From the NCBI RefSeq assembly GCF_037478005.1, contig NZ_CP144164.1:186001-250000 (forward strand): a stretch of 64,000 nt of DNA, read 5' to 3'. Shown in pieces: positions 53,059 through 62,198 of the stretch. This DNA is from Alteromonas sp. M12. GTDB lineage: Bacteria; Pseudomonadota; Gammaproteobacteria; Enterobacterales; Alteromonadaceae. The notes under the pieces are model-generated. The model saw only the letters and a list, made by a program, of their open reading frames with translations, made no database searches and was not told where the DNA came from. Within the stretch, counting starts at the first letter, position 1. Every line of letters begins with the position of its first letter. The translations under genes were made by a program, and so were the position numbers.

Positions 53059-54723
53059 ATGTCGAACATTACATCTTTAATATTGAATCCTTTATCAACT
53101 TATGGCGATGCAGTTACTCAAGTTGAAGCTTATTACGCTAACGTCAGAGAAAAACTGCGCACTCGAGTAGTTCAGCCTAATGGTAAAATCGATTCGCAAA
53201 AAATAGAAAAACAACAGCATTGCGTTCATGGATTTGCATGGCTTGCTTGTTACAAAGATGCGTTGCAAGCAACTTATAACTGGGCTGATTCATTGCAACA
53301 AGAAGATAATTTTGGGTACCTTGAGCAGCTTATCATCGCCTTAGCTTTTGCTGAATACCTATCCCAAATTGGGGCGGGTATTTCGATGAGCCAAGATGAA
53401 GTGATCCGGCCTAGACACTTTGGTGCTGAAACAGAAGCGTTTGACTTGCTCGCCTCTCCTTCAGTTAAAAGTATCATTGATGCTTCCCTTGAACATGACT
53501 TTAAACTTGCAATTATCGAAGTGATTTCAGAGAGAGGGTTAGTGCAGGGGCTTGGTAATGATGGGCTAGACGAAACTTGCGATATGGTCAGAGATCAGTT
53601 CCGTCGCTTTACGGATGAAGAAGTTACTCCTTATGCGTCTAACTGGCACGATAATAACGAACTAATTCCAGAACACATCATCCAGCAAATGGCTGATTTA
53701 GGTGTTTTCGGTGTTACCGTACCTGAAGAGTATGGTGGCATGGGAATGGGCATAGATGTTATGTGTGTCATTACTGAGGAACTTTCTCGTGGCTATATTG
53801 GTGTTGGCTCCCTAGGAACTAGAACCGAAATTGCCTGTGAATTGATAAAGCAAGGCGGCACAGAACAGCAAAAAAATCACTATCTCCCCAAATTAGCCTC
53901 GGGAGAAATGCTACCTACTGCTGTGTTTACTGAGCCGAATACCGGTTCTGATTTAGCGTCATTGAAAACCCGCGCCGTGAAAACTGATGATGTCTATCAG
54001 ATTACGGGAAATAAAACGTGGATTACTCATGCAGCTAGAACAGATGTGATGACAATGTTAGTTCGCACGGATCTCAATGAGCCTGGTTACAAGGGATTAA
54101 CCATGCTAATTGCAGAAAAGCCAAGAGGGACAGAAGTTGAGCCGTTTCCTGCTAAAGGAATGTCTGGTGGCGAAATACATGTTATCGGTTATCGTGGAAT
54201 GCGCGAGTATGAATTAGGTTTCGATAATTTTGAAGTCCCCCTCGAGAATGCCCTAGGTGGCAGTGAAGGTAATGGTTTTAAACAACTAATGGCAACTTTT
54301 GAATCTGCTCGAATCCAAACCGCCGCAAGGGCAGTTGGAGTAGCCCACAATGCCTTCGAACTAGGGTTTAACTACGCAAACGACAGGGAGCAGTTTGGTA
54401 AACCAATTCTGGCTTTTCCTCGTGTTTACGGAAAGTTAGCTTGGATGGTTGCCGAGTTAACCTTGGTTAGACAGCTAACGTATCGTGCAGCCAGAACTAA
54501 GGAGGCGGGTCAACGTACAGATGTTGAAGCTGGAATGGCCAAATTACTTGGTGCTCGCTTAGCTTGGTCTTGTGCTGATAACGCTTTACAAATTCATGGC
54601 GGCAATGGTTATGCGGTGGAGTATCCGATTAGCCGAGTCTTATGCGACGCTCGCATTCTAAATGTGTTTGAAGGAGCAGCAGAGATTCAAGCGCAGGTTA
54701 TCGCTCGCAGTCTGTTAGCTTAA
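53059..54723 (+). CDS. mcd: acyl-CoA dehydrogenase of the (2S)-methylsuccinyl-CoA dehydrogenase type
   Basis: 554 residues, longer than ordinary acyl-CoA dehydrogenases because of an N-terminal extension of about 170 residues (HCVHGFAWLACYKDALQATYNW). This is the hallmark of Mcd from the ethylmalonyl-CoA pathway. The catalytic core reads EELSRGYIGVGSLGTRTEIA, LPTAVFTEPNTGSDLASLKTRA, GNKTWITHAARTDVMT and NALQIHGGNGYAVEYPISRV, which I recognise as Mcd-like. It oxidises methylsuccinyl-CoA to mesaconyl-C1-CoA with FAD. It adjoins the Mct- and Meh-like genes that would use the product. A related 2-alkylsuccinyl-CoA is possible as substrate. Confidence 0.78.
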   Translation: MSNITSLILNPLSTYGDAVTQVEAYYANVREKLRTRVVQPNGKIDSQKIEKQQHCVHGFAWLACYKDALQATYNWADSLQQEDNFGYLEQLIIALAFAEYLSQIGAGISMSQDEVIRPRHFGAETEAFDLLASPSVKSIIDASLEHDFKLAIIEVISERGLVQGLGNDGLDETCDMVRDQFRRFTDEEVTPYASNWHDNNELIPEHIIQQMADLGVFGVTVPEEYGGMGMGIDVMCVITEELSRGYIGVGSLGTRTEIACELIKQGGTEQQKNHYLPKLASGEMLPTAVFTEPNTGSDLASLKTRAVKTDDVYQITGNKTWITHAARTDVMTMLVRTDLNEPGYKGLTMLIAEKPRGTEVEPFPAKGMSGGEIHVIGYRGMREYELGFDNFEVPLENALGGSEGNGFKQLMATFESARIQTAARAVGVAHNAFELGFNYANDREQFGKPILAFPRVYGKLAWMVAELTLVRQLTYRAARTKEAGQRTDVEAGMAKLLGARLAWSCADNALQIHGGNGYAVEYPISRVLCDARILNVFEGAAEIQAQVIARSLLA

Positions 54724-54754
54724 CGATAACAGTCACAATTTATAAAGGTGAAAT

Positions 54755-55537
54755 ATGTCCACAGTGTTAATTGATTATCCTGCCCCTCATGTTGCCAGAA
54801 TTCGCATTAATCGCCCAGAAAAACGTAATGCCCTTGACCACAATACGCGGCAATTATTGATAGAGGGTTTACAAACTATTTTTAGTGATAAAAACAATCG
54901 CGCTCTGGTTTTCGGTGGTGTTGAAGGGATTTTATCTGCTGGCGGAGACATAGGGAGTATGGCAAATTTAACCGAGCAACAAGCTCGCGAAAGAATGCGA
55001 CATGGTCGATTATTGAGTCGCACATTTGCTGAAGCTCAAATACCTGTAGTTACTGCGATTGAGGGGATGGGTGTAGGAAACAGCGTAGGGTTAGCTATGT
55101 TAGGGGATTACATTGTTATGGGGGATGATGCGTTTGTGATGTTCCCGTTCTTGAAAATTGGTTTGGTGCCAGATTGGGGGATTTTACGCTCTTTGCCTCG
55201 TAGAGTTGGATTTACATTCGCAAAAAGAGTGCTTATGACCTGCGAAAAAATACCGGCTAATAAAGCAGAAATGACGGGCTTAGTTGATGAAGTGGTCGCT
55301 AAGGATTCAGTCATGGAAACGGCAATTGAAAAAGCTAGTCAACTGAGCAAATTACCGATAGCCGCTTTAGGTCTTATGAAAGCCAGGCTAAATATTATTG
55401 CCTCAACGTTGGATGAAGAATTGGCGAGTGATGAAGAAACACAATCGAAGTGTTTATTGCATGCTGAATTTGCTGAAGGTTACGACGCATTTGTACAAAA
55501 ACGAAACGCGAACTTTACGAATCTCAAAGTCGACTAA
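54755..55537 (+). CDS. enoyl-CoA hydratase/isomerase family protein
   Basis: 260 residues of the crotonase superfamily. Oxyanion-hole segments are SAGGDIGSM and IEGMGVGNSVGLAM. At the positions of the two catalytic glutamates of crotonase the sequence reads FPFLKIGLVPDWGILRSL. One glutamate is absent and the other is replaced by Asp, so it may be an isomerase, thioesterase-like hydrolase or another crotonase-type enzyme and not a standard hydratase. It lies 31 bases after the dehydrogenase gene. Confidence 0.75.
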   Translation: MSTVLIDYPAPHVARIRINRPEKRNALDHNTRQLLIEGLQTIFSDKNNRALVFGGVEGILSAGGDIGSMANLTEQQARERMRHGRLLSRTFAEAQIPVVTAIEGMGVGNSVGLAMLGDYIVMGDDAFVMFPFLKIGLVPDWGILRSLPRRVGFTFAKRVLMTCEKIPANKAEMTGLVDEVVAKDSVMETAIEKASQLSKLPIAALGLMKARLNIIASTLDEELASDEETQSKCLLHAEFAEGYDAFVQKRNANFTNLKVD

Positions 55538-55583
55538 AGGTAACTGGGTATGTTTCAGCGCTAGAATGGAGATGTCCTAAAAA

Positions 55584-55871
55584 ATGTTTACTTTTATTAA
55601 AAATCACAACTTTCTAACCTTAGTTGCGTTGATAATAATAACGTTAATTTCTGGAGGCACTGCTTTTAGTCATGTTTTCGGGGGCGTTAGTTATCAAACA
55701 TTAGGTGCAATTATTATCTTGTTGGCTTTTCTCAAAGTGTGGCTAGTCATGTTTCATTTTATGGAAGTAAGGAGGGCTTCGGGTGTTCTTAAATTTATTA
55801 GCTATTCTTGGCTGATACTAGGCGGGTCAGCTTTATTGATTACTTATTTGGGTTTTGTCGCGTTAAATTGA
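55584..55871 (+). CDS. small COX4-like membrane protein (NorF/cytochrome oxidase subunit IV type)
   Basis: 95 residues with three transmembrane helices. It has the shape of prokaryotic cytochrome c oxidase subunit IV/NorF proteins: TLISGGTAFSHVFGG between helices, and KVWLVMFHFMEVR in the second. It sits 27 bases before a COX3-like gene. No subunit I or II (haem-copper core) is present in the window. Confidence 0.75.
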   Translation: MFTFIKNHNFLTLVALIIITLISGGTAFSHVFGGVSYQTLGAIIILLAFLKVWLVMFHFMEVRRASGVLKFISYSWLILGGSALLITYLGFVALN

Positions 55872-55898
55872 GAGACCGCTTACTAACAAGGAATTTGT

Positions 55899-56483
55899 AT
55901 GCACACGCTAACAGCAAATACTCAGGCAAAACGTAGTTCTCCCGGTGAGGAAATAGTTTGGTATATCATCTTTGGTGAGATGACTATATTAACCTTATGC
56001 TTCGCTATTTACGTGTATTTCAGGCAATTATCCTATGATCAATATATAGAGGCTCAACATAACTTGCTAACAGGGTACGGTTTAACGAATACCCTAATTC
56101 TTGTTCTAAGCTCTTTTTTTGTGGCATCAGCAGTAAGTGCATACCGATCTCAGAACCAAGCAAAAGTGTGTTTGTTTTTAAAAATTAGCTGGTTTTTTGG
56201 TGCACTATTTTGTGCGATAAAAATTCAGGAGTTTTTGATTATGTTAGATAATGGCTGGTATTTTGATTCTCACGATTTTTACATTTTTTATTACACGTTA
56301 GCTGGAATTCATCTGATGCACGTGTTTATCGGCTTGATGGTGCTTAGTTACTTTCTGTATGGAATTTCCAGCTCTGGAATTCATAGTATGAAAGAGAGTA
56401 TCTTCGAAAGCGGCACGAGCTATTGGCATATGATTGATATCGTTTGGTTGTTGTTATTTCCGTTGTTGTATTTACTCCCTTAA
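55899..56483 (+). CDS. COX3-like membrane protein (NorE type)
   Basis: 194 residues with about five transmembrane helices. Features of the haem-copper oxidase subunit III family: SPGEEIVWYIIFGEMTILTLCFAIY, AGIHLMHVFIGLMVL and a final SYWHMIDIVWLLLFPLLYL. NorE, which accompanies nitric oxide reductase, has this size. Being next to acyl-CoA catabolism genes and without an oxidase core, it may modify or assemble a respiratory complex encoded elsewhere, or serve an unrelated membrane role. Confidence 0.78.
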   Translation: MHTLTANTQAKRSSPGEEIVWYIIFGEMTILTLCFAIYVYFRQLSYDQYIEAQHNLLTGYGLTNTLILVLSSFFVASAVSAYRSQNQAKVCLFLKISWFFGALFCAIKIQEFLIMLDNGWYFDSHDFYIFYYTLAGIHLMHVFIGLMVLSYFLYGISSSGIHSMKESIFESGTSYWHMIDIVWLLLFPLLYLLP

Positions 56484-56507
56484 TCCATTAAACCGCAAGG
56501 AAATTGA

Positions 56508-57440
56508 ATGAATACATCAACAATGTTGGTTATTGCGGTATTAGTTTTTATGTCAGTGTTGTTGTGGTTATTGGTTAAACCAAAACGAAAAATTGACCTT
56601 ATACTCAGCATTTCTCGCAAACTCTTAGGTTTTAAGTACGAAACAATGTTGATCGATGGATATCGATGGCATTATCTCGACTCTAAAGGAGACAACAAAC
56701 AATCAATCGTTCTTTTGCATGGATTCGGAGCAAACAAAGACAATTGGTTATTGTATGGTTATTATCTGAAAAAAAATTATCGCGTTATTATGCCCGATCT
56801 TCCTGGTTTCGGAGATACGAAAAAAGATCAAACGATGGATTATTCCGTTGCTTCTCAAGTAAAGCGTATTGATAGGTTTGTAAATCAATTGTCCCTGGAG
56901 AAAGTCCATATTGTGGGTAACTCGATGGGGGGACTGATTGCTTTGCAGTTTGCTCTTGATTATCCTAATTATCTTAGTTCACTTCAATTGATGAATGCGG
57001 CAGGCATTAAAAGTAAAAAAAGCTCTCAATTAGAATTGGCAGTTGCACAAAAAAACAACCCGCTTTTAGTGACTGAATTTTCAGAACTGGATAAGCTGCT
57101 TTCAATCACTATGCACAAGTCAATTTGGATACCTAAGCTTTTTAAGCGTGATTTATTTAATCAGTTGTCTCAGAATTACGATTTTTATGACAAGATATTT
57201 TGGGCATTGGTAACAGAACCGCCACTAAACGAAGAGTTAGCTAAGATTAGGATACCTGTCCTAATCTTATGGGGGTTGCAAGATCAATTACTTGATGTCA
57301 GTTGTGCACATGTCCTAAATGAAAAAATAAAGCACGCAACATTGATTATTCATGACAATGACGGACACATTCCAATGATGGAATCACCAAAAAAATCGGC
57401 TATAGAGTATCTTACATTCTTGCACAAAATAGGATCGTAA
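56508..57440 (+). CDS. membrane-anchored alpha/beta hydrolase (lipase/esterase)
   Basis: 310 residues. An N-terminal transmembrane segment (about residues 5-23) is followed by an alpha/beta-hydrolase fold: oxyanion loop VLLHGFGANKDNW, nucleophile Ser139 in GNSMGG, Asp in WGLQDQLLD and His in NDGHIPMMESP. It resembles the Moraxella LipH-type lipases. A lipase/esterase acting at the membrane fits the lipid-handling neighbours (wax ester synthase, patatin). Substrate unknown. Confidence 0.8.
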   Translation: MNTSTMLVIAVLVFMSVLLWLLVKPKRKIDLILSISRKLLGFKYETMLIDGYRWHYLDSKGDNKQSIVLLHGFGANKDNWLLYGYYLKKNYRVIMPDLPGFGDTKKDQTMDYSVASQVKRIDRFVNQLSLEKVHIVGNSMGGLIALQFALDYPNYLSSLQLMNAAGIKSKKSSQLELAVAQKNNPLLVTEFSELDKLLSITMHKSIWIPKLFKRDLFNQLSQNYDFYDKIFWALVTEPPLNEELAKIRIPVLILWGLQDQLLDVSCAHVLNEKIKHATLIIHDNDGHIPMMESPKKSAIEYLTFLHKIGS

Positions 57441-57459
57441 ATTAACAGATTACTTTAGG

Positions 57460-58998
57460 TTATTTGGATAACTTAGTTATTTGTTCAGTTAATTTATCTA
57501 TTTTAGCATTCAGTTCATCTATTTTTTGGTTGGGGGCAACTGATTCTTTGCGAGAAACTGCTATTCGTCGTTCGATATCAATTTTATATTTTGTTTGATC
57601 ATCCAATGCATTCACTGCTCTTTCTAGTTTGACCAATTCTTCACCAGTATAAACAGCTAGTTTTTGCATTGAGGGTAAGGTTTCTCTACAACCAGTAAAG
57701 CCAATATCAACCTGATTGACATAAGTTGACATGGTTATATTCAATGCCTGACCATGAAATAACACTGAAGGCCCATATATGTGTTCAACCCTAGCATCCT
57801 TAAAAAATAAGTACCTATTAGGCCCCCTGACATTTGAAATAACCATATTTGCTGCGGGAGAAACATGCCCACCTAAGCCTAGAATAATCTCAGTCATATA
57901 GGGGCTCAATAACATAGTGCTAAAAAGCTCTACTCCTTCTTCTGGCAGGCTTTCTTGAACACTTTTTCCTGATTCGATTGATTTATGTATAGCCAATAAC
58001 CGCTCAATAGGGTCGCTAATTGTGGTGCCGAGGTTTGAATATATAAACGCTAACGAGTTACCAATCGCATCACCATCTTTAGGTCTAATATTGACAGGCA
58101 CTTGCCCTATCAAATCCTTATCTGGCAAAGAATTAAGTTCTGATAAATATTTACGAAGTGCACCTCCACAGATGGTTAGGAAAACATCGTTTATGCTGAC
58201 CTGAACTGTTTTAGCTATATTCTTTAAGGTGCTTAATGGATAGTGCTGAGTTGCATAGCGTCGTGAGGCATGAATTCTCCCATTTAGCAGTGTATCCGGT
58301 GCTTTGAAAGGCGCGGCTACTTCTGGCATCTTTTTAACGTACGCACTATATAAAAAGGACAATACGCGTTGTGAAAATTGCGTTGTAGAGCTTGCAGTCT
58401 TAATTAATTTATTCACCAAGGATGGCTTAAAAGTAACTTGTTCAGAGAGCTCTGAAAGGTTTGGATTTTTTTCCAAGTCCTTAATAACGTTAAAACACCA
58501 AGGTGGGAGTTGTTTGTCATGAGGAGATAGTGAAAAGGAGTTTTGAATCAACTTAACAGTCCCCATCCCATCCATCTGGCCATGATGAAGTTTTAAATAC
58601 AACGCAAATCGATTATTTTCCAGTCCTTCAATTACATGGCATTCCCATAAGGGTTTGTCTCTATCAAGAGGGTGCGAGTGAAGACGAGATACAAGTTCGC
58701 CCAGCTCTTTTTCGCCGCCTGGAGCAGGTAAAGCGGAATGTCTTAGGTGGTACTCTAAGTCAATATCACTATCAGCCAAAATATCCCAACTGGGGGTGGG
58801 CAACATTGACAATTTGTAATTGAATGGAGGTTGATATCCATGATTATACTTCCTCCATTCATTCACTAAATCTCGGACATAAGTGTCTTCAACATTATTT
58901 GGTTTCGATAAAATAATTAGTGGTCCAAAATGCGCCGGCGCATTCGGTTTCTCGACTAAAAACCATGCTGCATCTATAAGTCTCATCGATTTATTCAT
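57460..58998 (-). CDS. wax ester synthase/diacylglycerol acyltransferase (WS/DGAT)
   Basis: 512 residues, the normal size. The acyltransferase active-site motif HHxxxDG is intact (HHGQMDG, residues 138-144) after MDSDIDLEYHLR-like family sequence at 78-88. The C-terminal domain has SPAANMVISNVRGP and LFHGQALNITMSTY. The last 40 residues form a charged, coiled-coil-like tail. It makes wax esters or triacylglycerol from acyl-CoA. It is divergent from the patatin-type lipase gene across a 276-base, very AT-rich region that must hold both promoters. Confidence 0.88.
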   Translation of the reverse strand: MNKSMRLIDAAWFLVEKPNAPAHFGPLIILSKPNNVEDTYVRDLVNEWRKYNHGYQPPFNYKLSMLPTPSWDILADSDIDLEYHLRHSALPAPGGEKELGELVSRLHSHPLDRDKPLWECHVIEGLENNRFALYLKLHHGQMDGMGTVKLIQNSFSLSPHDKQLPPWCFNVIKDLEKNPNLSELSEQVTFKPSLVNKLIKTASSTTQFSQRVLSFLYSAYVKKMPEVAAPFKAPDTLLNGRIHASRRYATQHYPLSTLKNIAKTVQVSINDVFLTICGGALRKYLSELNSLPDKDLIGQVPVNIRPKDGDAIGNSLAFIYSNLGTTISDPIERLLAIHKSIESGKSVQESLPEEGVELFSTMLLSPYMTEIILGLGGHVSPAANMVISNVRGPNRYLFFKDARVEHIYGPSVLFHGQALNITMSTYVNQVDIGFTGCRETLPSMQKLAVYTGEELVKLERAVNALDDQTKYKIDIERRIAVSRKESVAPNQKIDELNAKIDKLTEQITKLSK

Positions 58999-59274
58999 AT
59001 TCAGCCAAAGTGGGTTTTAAATGAAAACTTAGTATACATTTAATTTTCAATTAATTAACATAAATTCTGTTTGATTAGTTAATTACTAAAATTTTTAATT
59101 ATTCGAATTGCTATTTTTCTATTCTAATTTAACATAGATATGTAAGTTTTGATTGAGAACTAATTTTGTCAGGTTATAGCAAAAAAGTTCTGAAGGGAAT
59201 CCTTAGTAGTCACTATTGGAAAAATTCAAAATAAGGATATTGGTCTTAAACGAAAATTGTAATGGGGTTTTAAA

Positions 59275-60705
59275 ATGCTTTTAGACACTAAAAACAGTGT
59301 TAATGAAAAAATGAAACAAGCGAAAAATTACAATGATTGGAAAAAGGCCGCTCTCAAAAAAGATGAAACAAGCCGACTTAATCTTTGGAGAAGCAAAGAT
59401 CAGACTAGTTTATATGACTACAAAGCCATACGCGTTCGTTTAGAAAGGTTACGGATATTTAGACGTATTGGAGATAATCACGGTCTTTTATTTACGTTGA
59501 ATGAGGGTATTCACGGTAATATGGCCGGCATAGGAAATGAGGCCCTATATAAAGTAGCTAATGTTGGCACTAAAACGTTAATTGAAGATTATATTAATGA
59601 GATTGCAAGTTCGTTAATTTACTTAGCTAGCTCAGAAGTGAAAGACATATCTTACCGAGAGAAATCCGAATTTTTTGAGCGCGCAAGTCAATGCTTCGGT
59701 AAAACTGCATTAATGCTAAGTGGCGCTGGGACTTTATTGTACTTCCATCTAGGGGTTGTTAAGTCTCTGTGGGAGCAGAACTTGCTCCCAAATATAATTT
59801 CTGGATCCAGCGGGGGAGCACTGGTTGCATCTTTAGTTGCTACCCATTCTCACAATGCTCTTGAGAGGATATTTGACACAGAATATTTAAAATTAGAAGC
59901 AGAACGTGAAGAAAGTTTATTTCAGAAGCTGTCATTTTTCAGTTCAGATAATATGGCTTCTGAAGAAATAGTTAAGCATTTAAAGCGCTTAATTCCAGAC
60001 ATTACCTTTCATGAAGCCTATGAACTTACTGGTATACATCTAAATATCTCTATTGCACCCGCAGAGCAGCATCAGAATTCTAGATTATTGAATGCTATCG
60101 CCTCTCCCAATGTACTTATTCGTGAGGCAATATTAGCTTCTTGTGCAGCACCTGGATTTTTTCCATCAGTGACATTAGCGGCCAAAAATGAAAAAGGCGA
60201 AAAGCAAGCATATCTGCCGACTCGCAAGTGGGTTGATGGGTCATTGAGCGAGGATTTGCCAATCAAAAAGGTGGCAAGATTATACGGTGTAAATCATTAT
60301 ATAGTGAGCCAAACAAACCCTTTAGCATTGCCTTTTATCAGTGAGACTGGGAAGCGAAATAGCTTAACCAATATTTTCAAAGATACATTCAAAAAAACCG
60401 CGAAGGACTGGAGTTTAGCAGGCGAAAAAGTGTTACAAAAGCCTCTGCGTTCTAATGACTTCCTATCCAAAGCATTGAGAACTTATTCATCATTGGCTTC
60501 TCAAATTTATCTAGGCAACATTAACATTCTACCTCACAAAAAGTTGTATAACCCGTTTAGATTCCTATCACATAGAAGCAAAGATGAAATCCTAGAACTT
60601 ATAAATAACGGCGAAAAATCCTCATGGCCAAAAATTGAAGCAATAAAGTTACAGACTATGATTAGCCGCACTCTAGAAATGATTAATCGAGACTACAATA
60701 AGTAA
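59275..60705 (+). CDS. DUF3336-patatin triacylglycerol lipase (TGL3-5/SDP1-like)
   Basis: 476 residues. The N-terminal half resembles DUF3336: NYNDWKKAALKKDETS, VGTKTLIEDYINEI and a KSEFF segment. The patatin domain starts FGKTALMLSGAGTLLYFHLGVV, with nucleophile Ser179 in GSSGG and the dyad Asp321 in WVDGSL. This two-part layout is that of lipid-droplet triacylglycerol lipases of yeast (TGL3-5) and plants (SDP1). With the divergent WS/DGAT gene it makes a storage-and-mobilisation pair. Start at 59275 lacks a strong ribosome site. Confidence 0.82.
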   Translation: MLLDTKNSVNEKMKQAKNYNDWKKAALKKDETSRLNLWRSKDQTSLYDYKAIRVRLERLRIFRRIGDNHGLLFTLNEGIHGNMAGIGNEALYKVANVGTKTLIEDYINEIASSLIYLASSEVKDISYREKSEFFERASQCFGKTALMLSGAGTLLYFHLGVVKSLWEQNLLPNIISGSSGGALVASLVATHSHNALERIFDTEYLKLEAEREESLFQKLSFFSSDNMASEEIVKHLKRLIPDITFHEAYELTGIHLNISIAPAEQHQNSRLLNAIASPNVLIREAILASCAAPGFFPSVTLAAKNEKGEKQAYLPTRKWVDGSLSEDLPIKKVARLYGVNHYIVSQTNPLALPFISETGKRNSLTNIFKDTFKKTAKDWSLAGEKVLQKPLRSNDFLSKALRTYSSLASQIYLGNINILPHKKLYNPFRFLSHRSKDEILELINNGEKSSWPKIEAIKLQTMISRTLEMINRDYNK

Positions 60706-60938
60706 CCTCAGAAACTAAATCAACTCCTGTTTTAAACCAATCACACTTCAGTATATTCAACTTGGATTTCGCCTTGTTGGGGTTAGTCCGCCGTTATACC
60801 GCATGAAAGCAGTGATTCAATTCAAGGTCGAAAAGCTTTTTAATCTTATGCTTAAAAATTACCTTCAATAGTTATGGACTTCTATTAAAAATTAAATTAT
60901 TGTTAGTTTCACAAGAGAACTAACATGGGTTTAAAACG

Positions 60939-62198
60939 ATGAATGAAAAAAACGCAGCGTCTAAATGGGGCGAGCTTATTCACACCGATGGAGTAAGTGG
61001 GAAGTTATACAACGACCCAGACATTTACCAAGAAGAGCTTAAAAAAATCTGGTACACCACTTGGGTATATGTTGGTCATGAAAGTGAAGTTCCAAATAAA
61101 AATGATTTCATAATGAAGTCTATTGGTCCGGAACCTGTGATTATGACCCGCGACCGTAGCGGCGAAATAAATTTATTATTAAATCGGTGTTCTCACAGAG
61201 GCAACCAAGTTTGCGTCAAGAACAAAGGAAACACCAAGTCCTTCACTTGTCCGTATCATTCTTGGACCTTTGCTACAGATGGTCGACTGATGGGACAAGC
61301 TTTCCCTGATGGATTCAAAAACGCAGATAAAACCAAGCTTGGCTTAGGGAGAGTAACTCGCGTTGCTAGTTATGGTGGTTTCGTGTTTGGTAGTTTTGCT
61401 GAAACTGGACCTACTCTAGAAGAACATTTGGGAGGGGCTAAAGAAACTATTGACCGTCTACTTGCCAACTCTCCTTCTGGCGAAATTGAAATTACAGCTG
61501 GTTACCTTCAACATAGAGTCGCAGCAAATTGGAAGTTGATGGTTGAAAATGAAACCGACGGTTATCACCCAGGGTTTGTCCATGCTTCAGTATTTCAGGC
61601 AATGGATAGCAGAATTAATGAACTTTATGGCGATAAGTCGACTTCATTGAGCCGTGACTATGGCAATGGACACACTGAGATTGATCTAAGACCTGAATTT
61701 CGTAAACGTGATGAAGAGCTTAGTTGGTTTAATACCAATGCAAGTCGTTTGCCGGATTATGTAAAGCAGATGCAAGAAAAATATGGCGTTGAAAAGGCGC
61801 GAGAGATCATGATAGACGGTACACCCCATGTAATGATTTTTCCTAATTTGTTTATTGCTGAAATACAGATATTTGTAATTCAACCAATTTCAGAAAGTGA
61901 AAGTATTCAACACGTTACGGCAATTCAGTTTAAAGGATCCCCAGATATTAATCGTCGCTTGCGTCAGCAAACAATGGGCTCGGTTGGACCTGCTGGTTTT
62001 TTACTTGCAGATGATTCTGAAATGTATGAACGCAATCAGCTTGGTCTACAGGCTCAACAGCCGGCATTTACATATAATGGCCGCGGTGATCACCGTGAAC
62101 GGTTAGATGATGACGGATTTTTGGTCGGTGATTCAACTGATGATCTTCCTTCCCGCGGAATTTGGAAGCATTACAAAAAAATGATGGAGGCTCAATGA
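60939..62198 (+). CDS. Rieske non-haem iron aromatic-ring dioxygenase, alpha subunit
   Basis: 419 residues. The Rieske [2Fe-2S] ligands are C84, H86, C104 and H107 (CSHRG and CPYHSW). The catalytic iron ligands match NETDGYHPGFVH, with Asp207 bridging and His210 and His215. Length and pairing with a beta subunit fit the benzoate/cumate-type group that dihydroxylates aromatic acids. No reductase gene is adjacent. Substrate not determined; a product of the catechol type could feed the cat/pca genes at 22-30 kb. Confidence 0.88.
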   Translation: MNEKNAASKWGELIHTDGVSGKLYNDPDIYQEELKKIWYTTWVYVGHESEVPNKNDFIMKSIGPEPVIMTRDRSGEINLLLNRCSHRGNQVCVKNKGNTKSFTCPYHSWTFATDGRLMGQAFPDGFKNADKTKLGLGRVTRVASYGGFVFGSFAETGPTLEEHLGGAKETIDRLLANSPSGEIEITAGYLQHRVAANWKLMVENETDGYHPGFVHASVFQAMDSRINELYGDKSTSLSRDYGNGHTEIDLRPEFRKRDEELSWFNTNASRLPDYVKQMQEKYGVEKAREIMIDGTPHVMIFPNLFIAEIQIFVIQPISESESIQHVTAIQFKGSPDINRRLRQQTMGSVGPAGFLLADDSEMYERNQLGLQAQQPAFTYNGRGDHRERLDDDGFLVGDSTDDLPSRGIWKHYKKMMEAQ

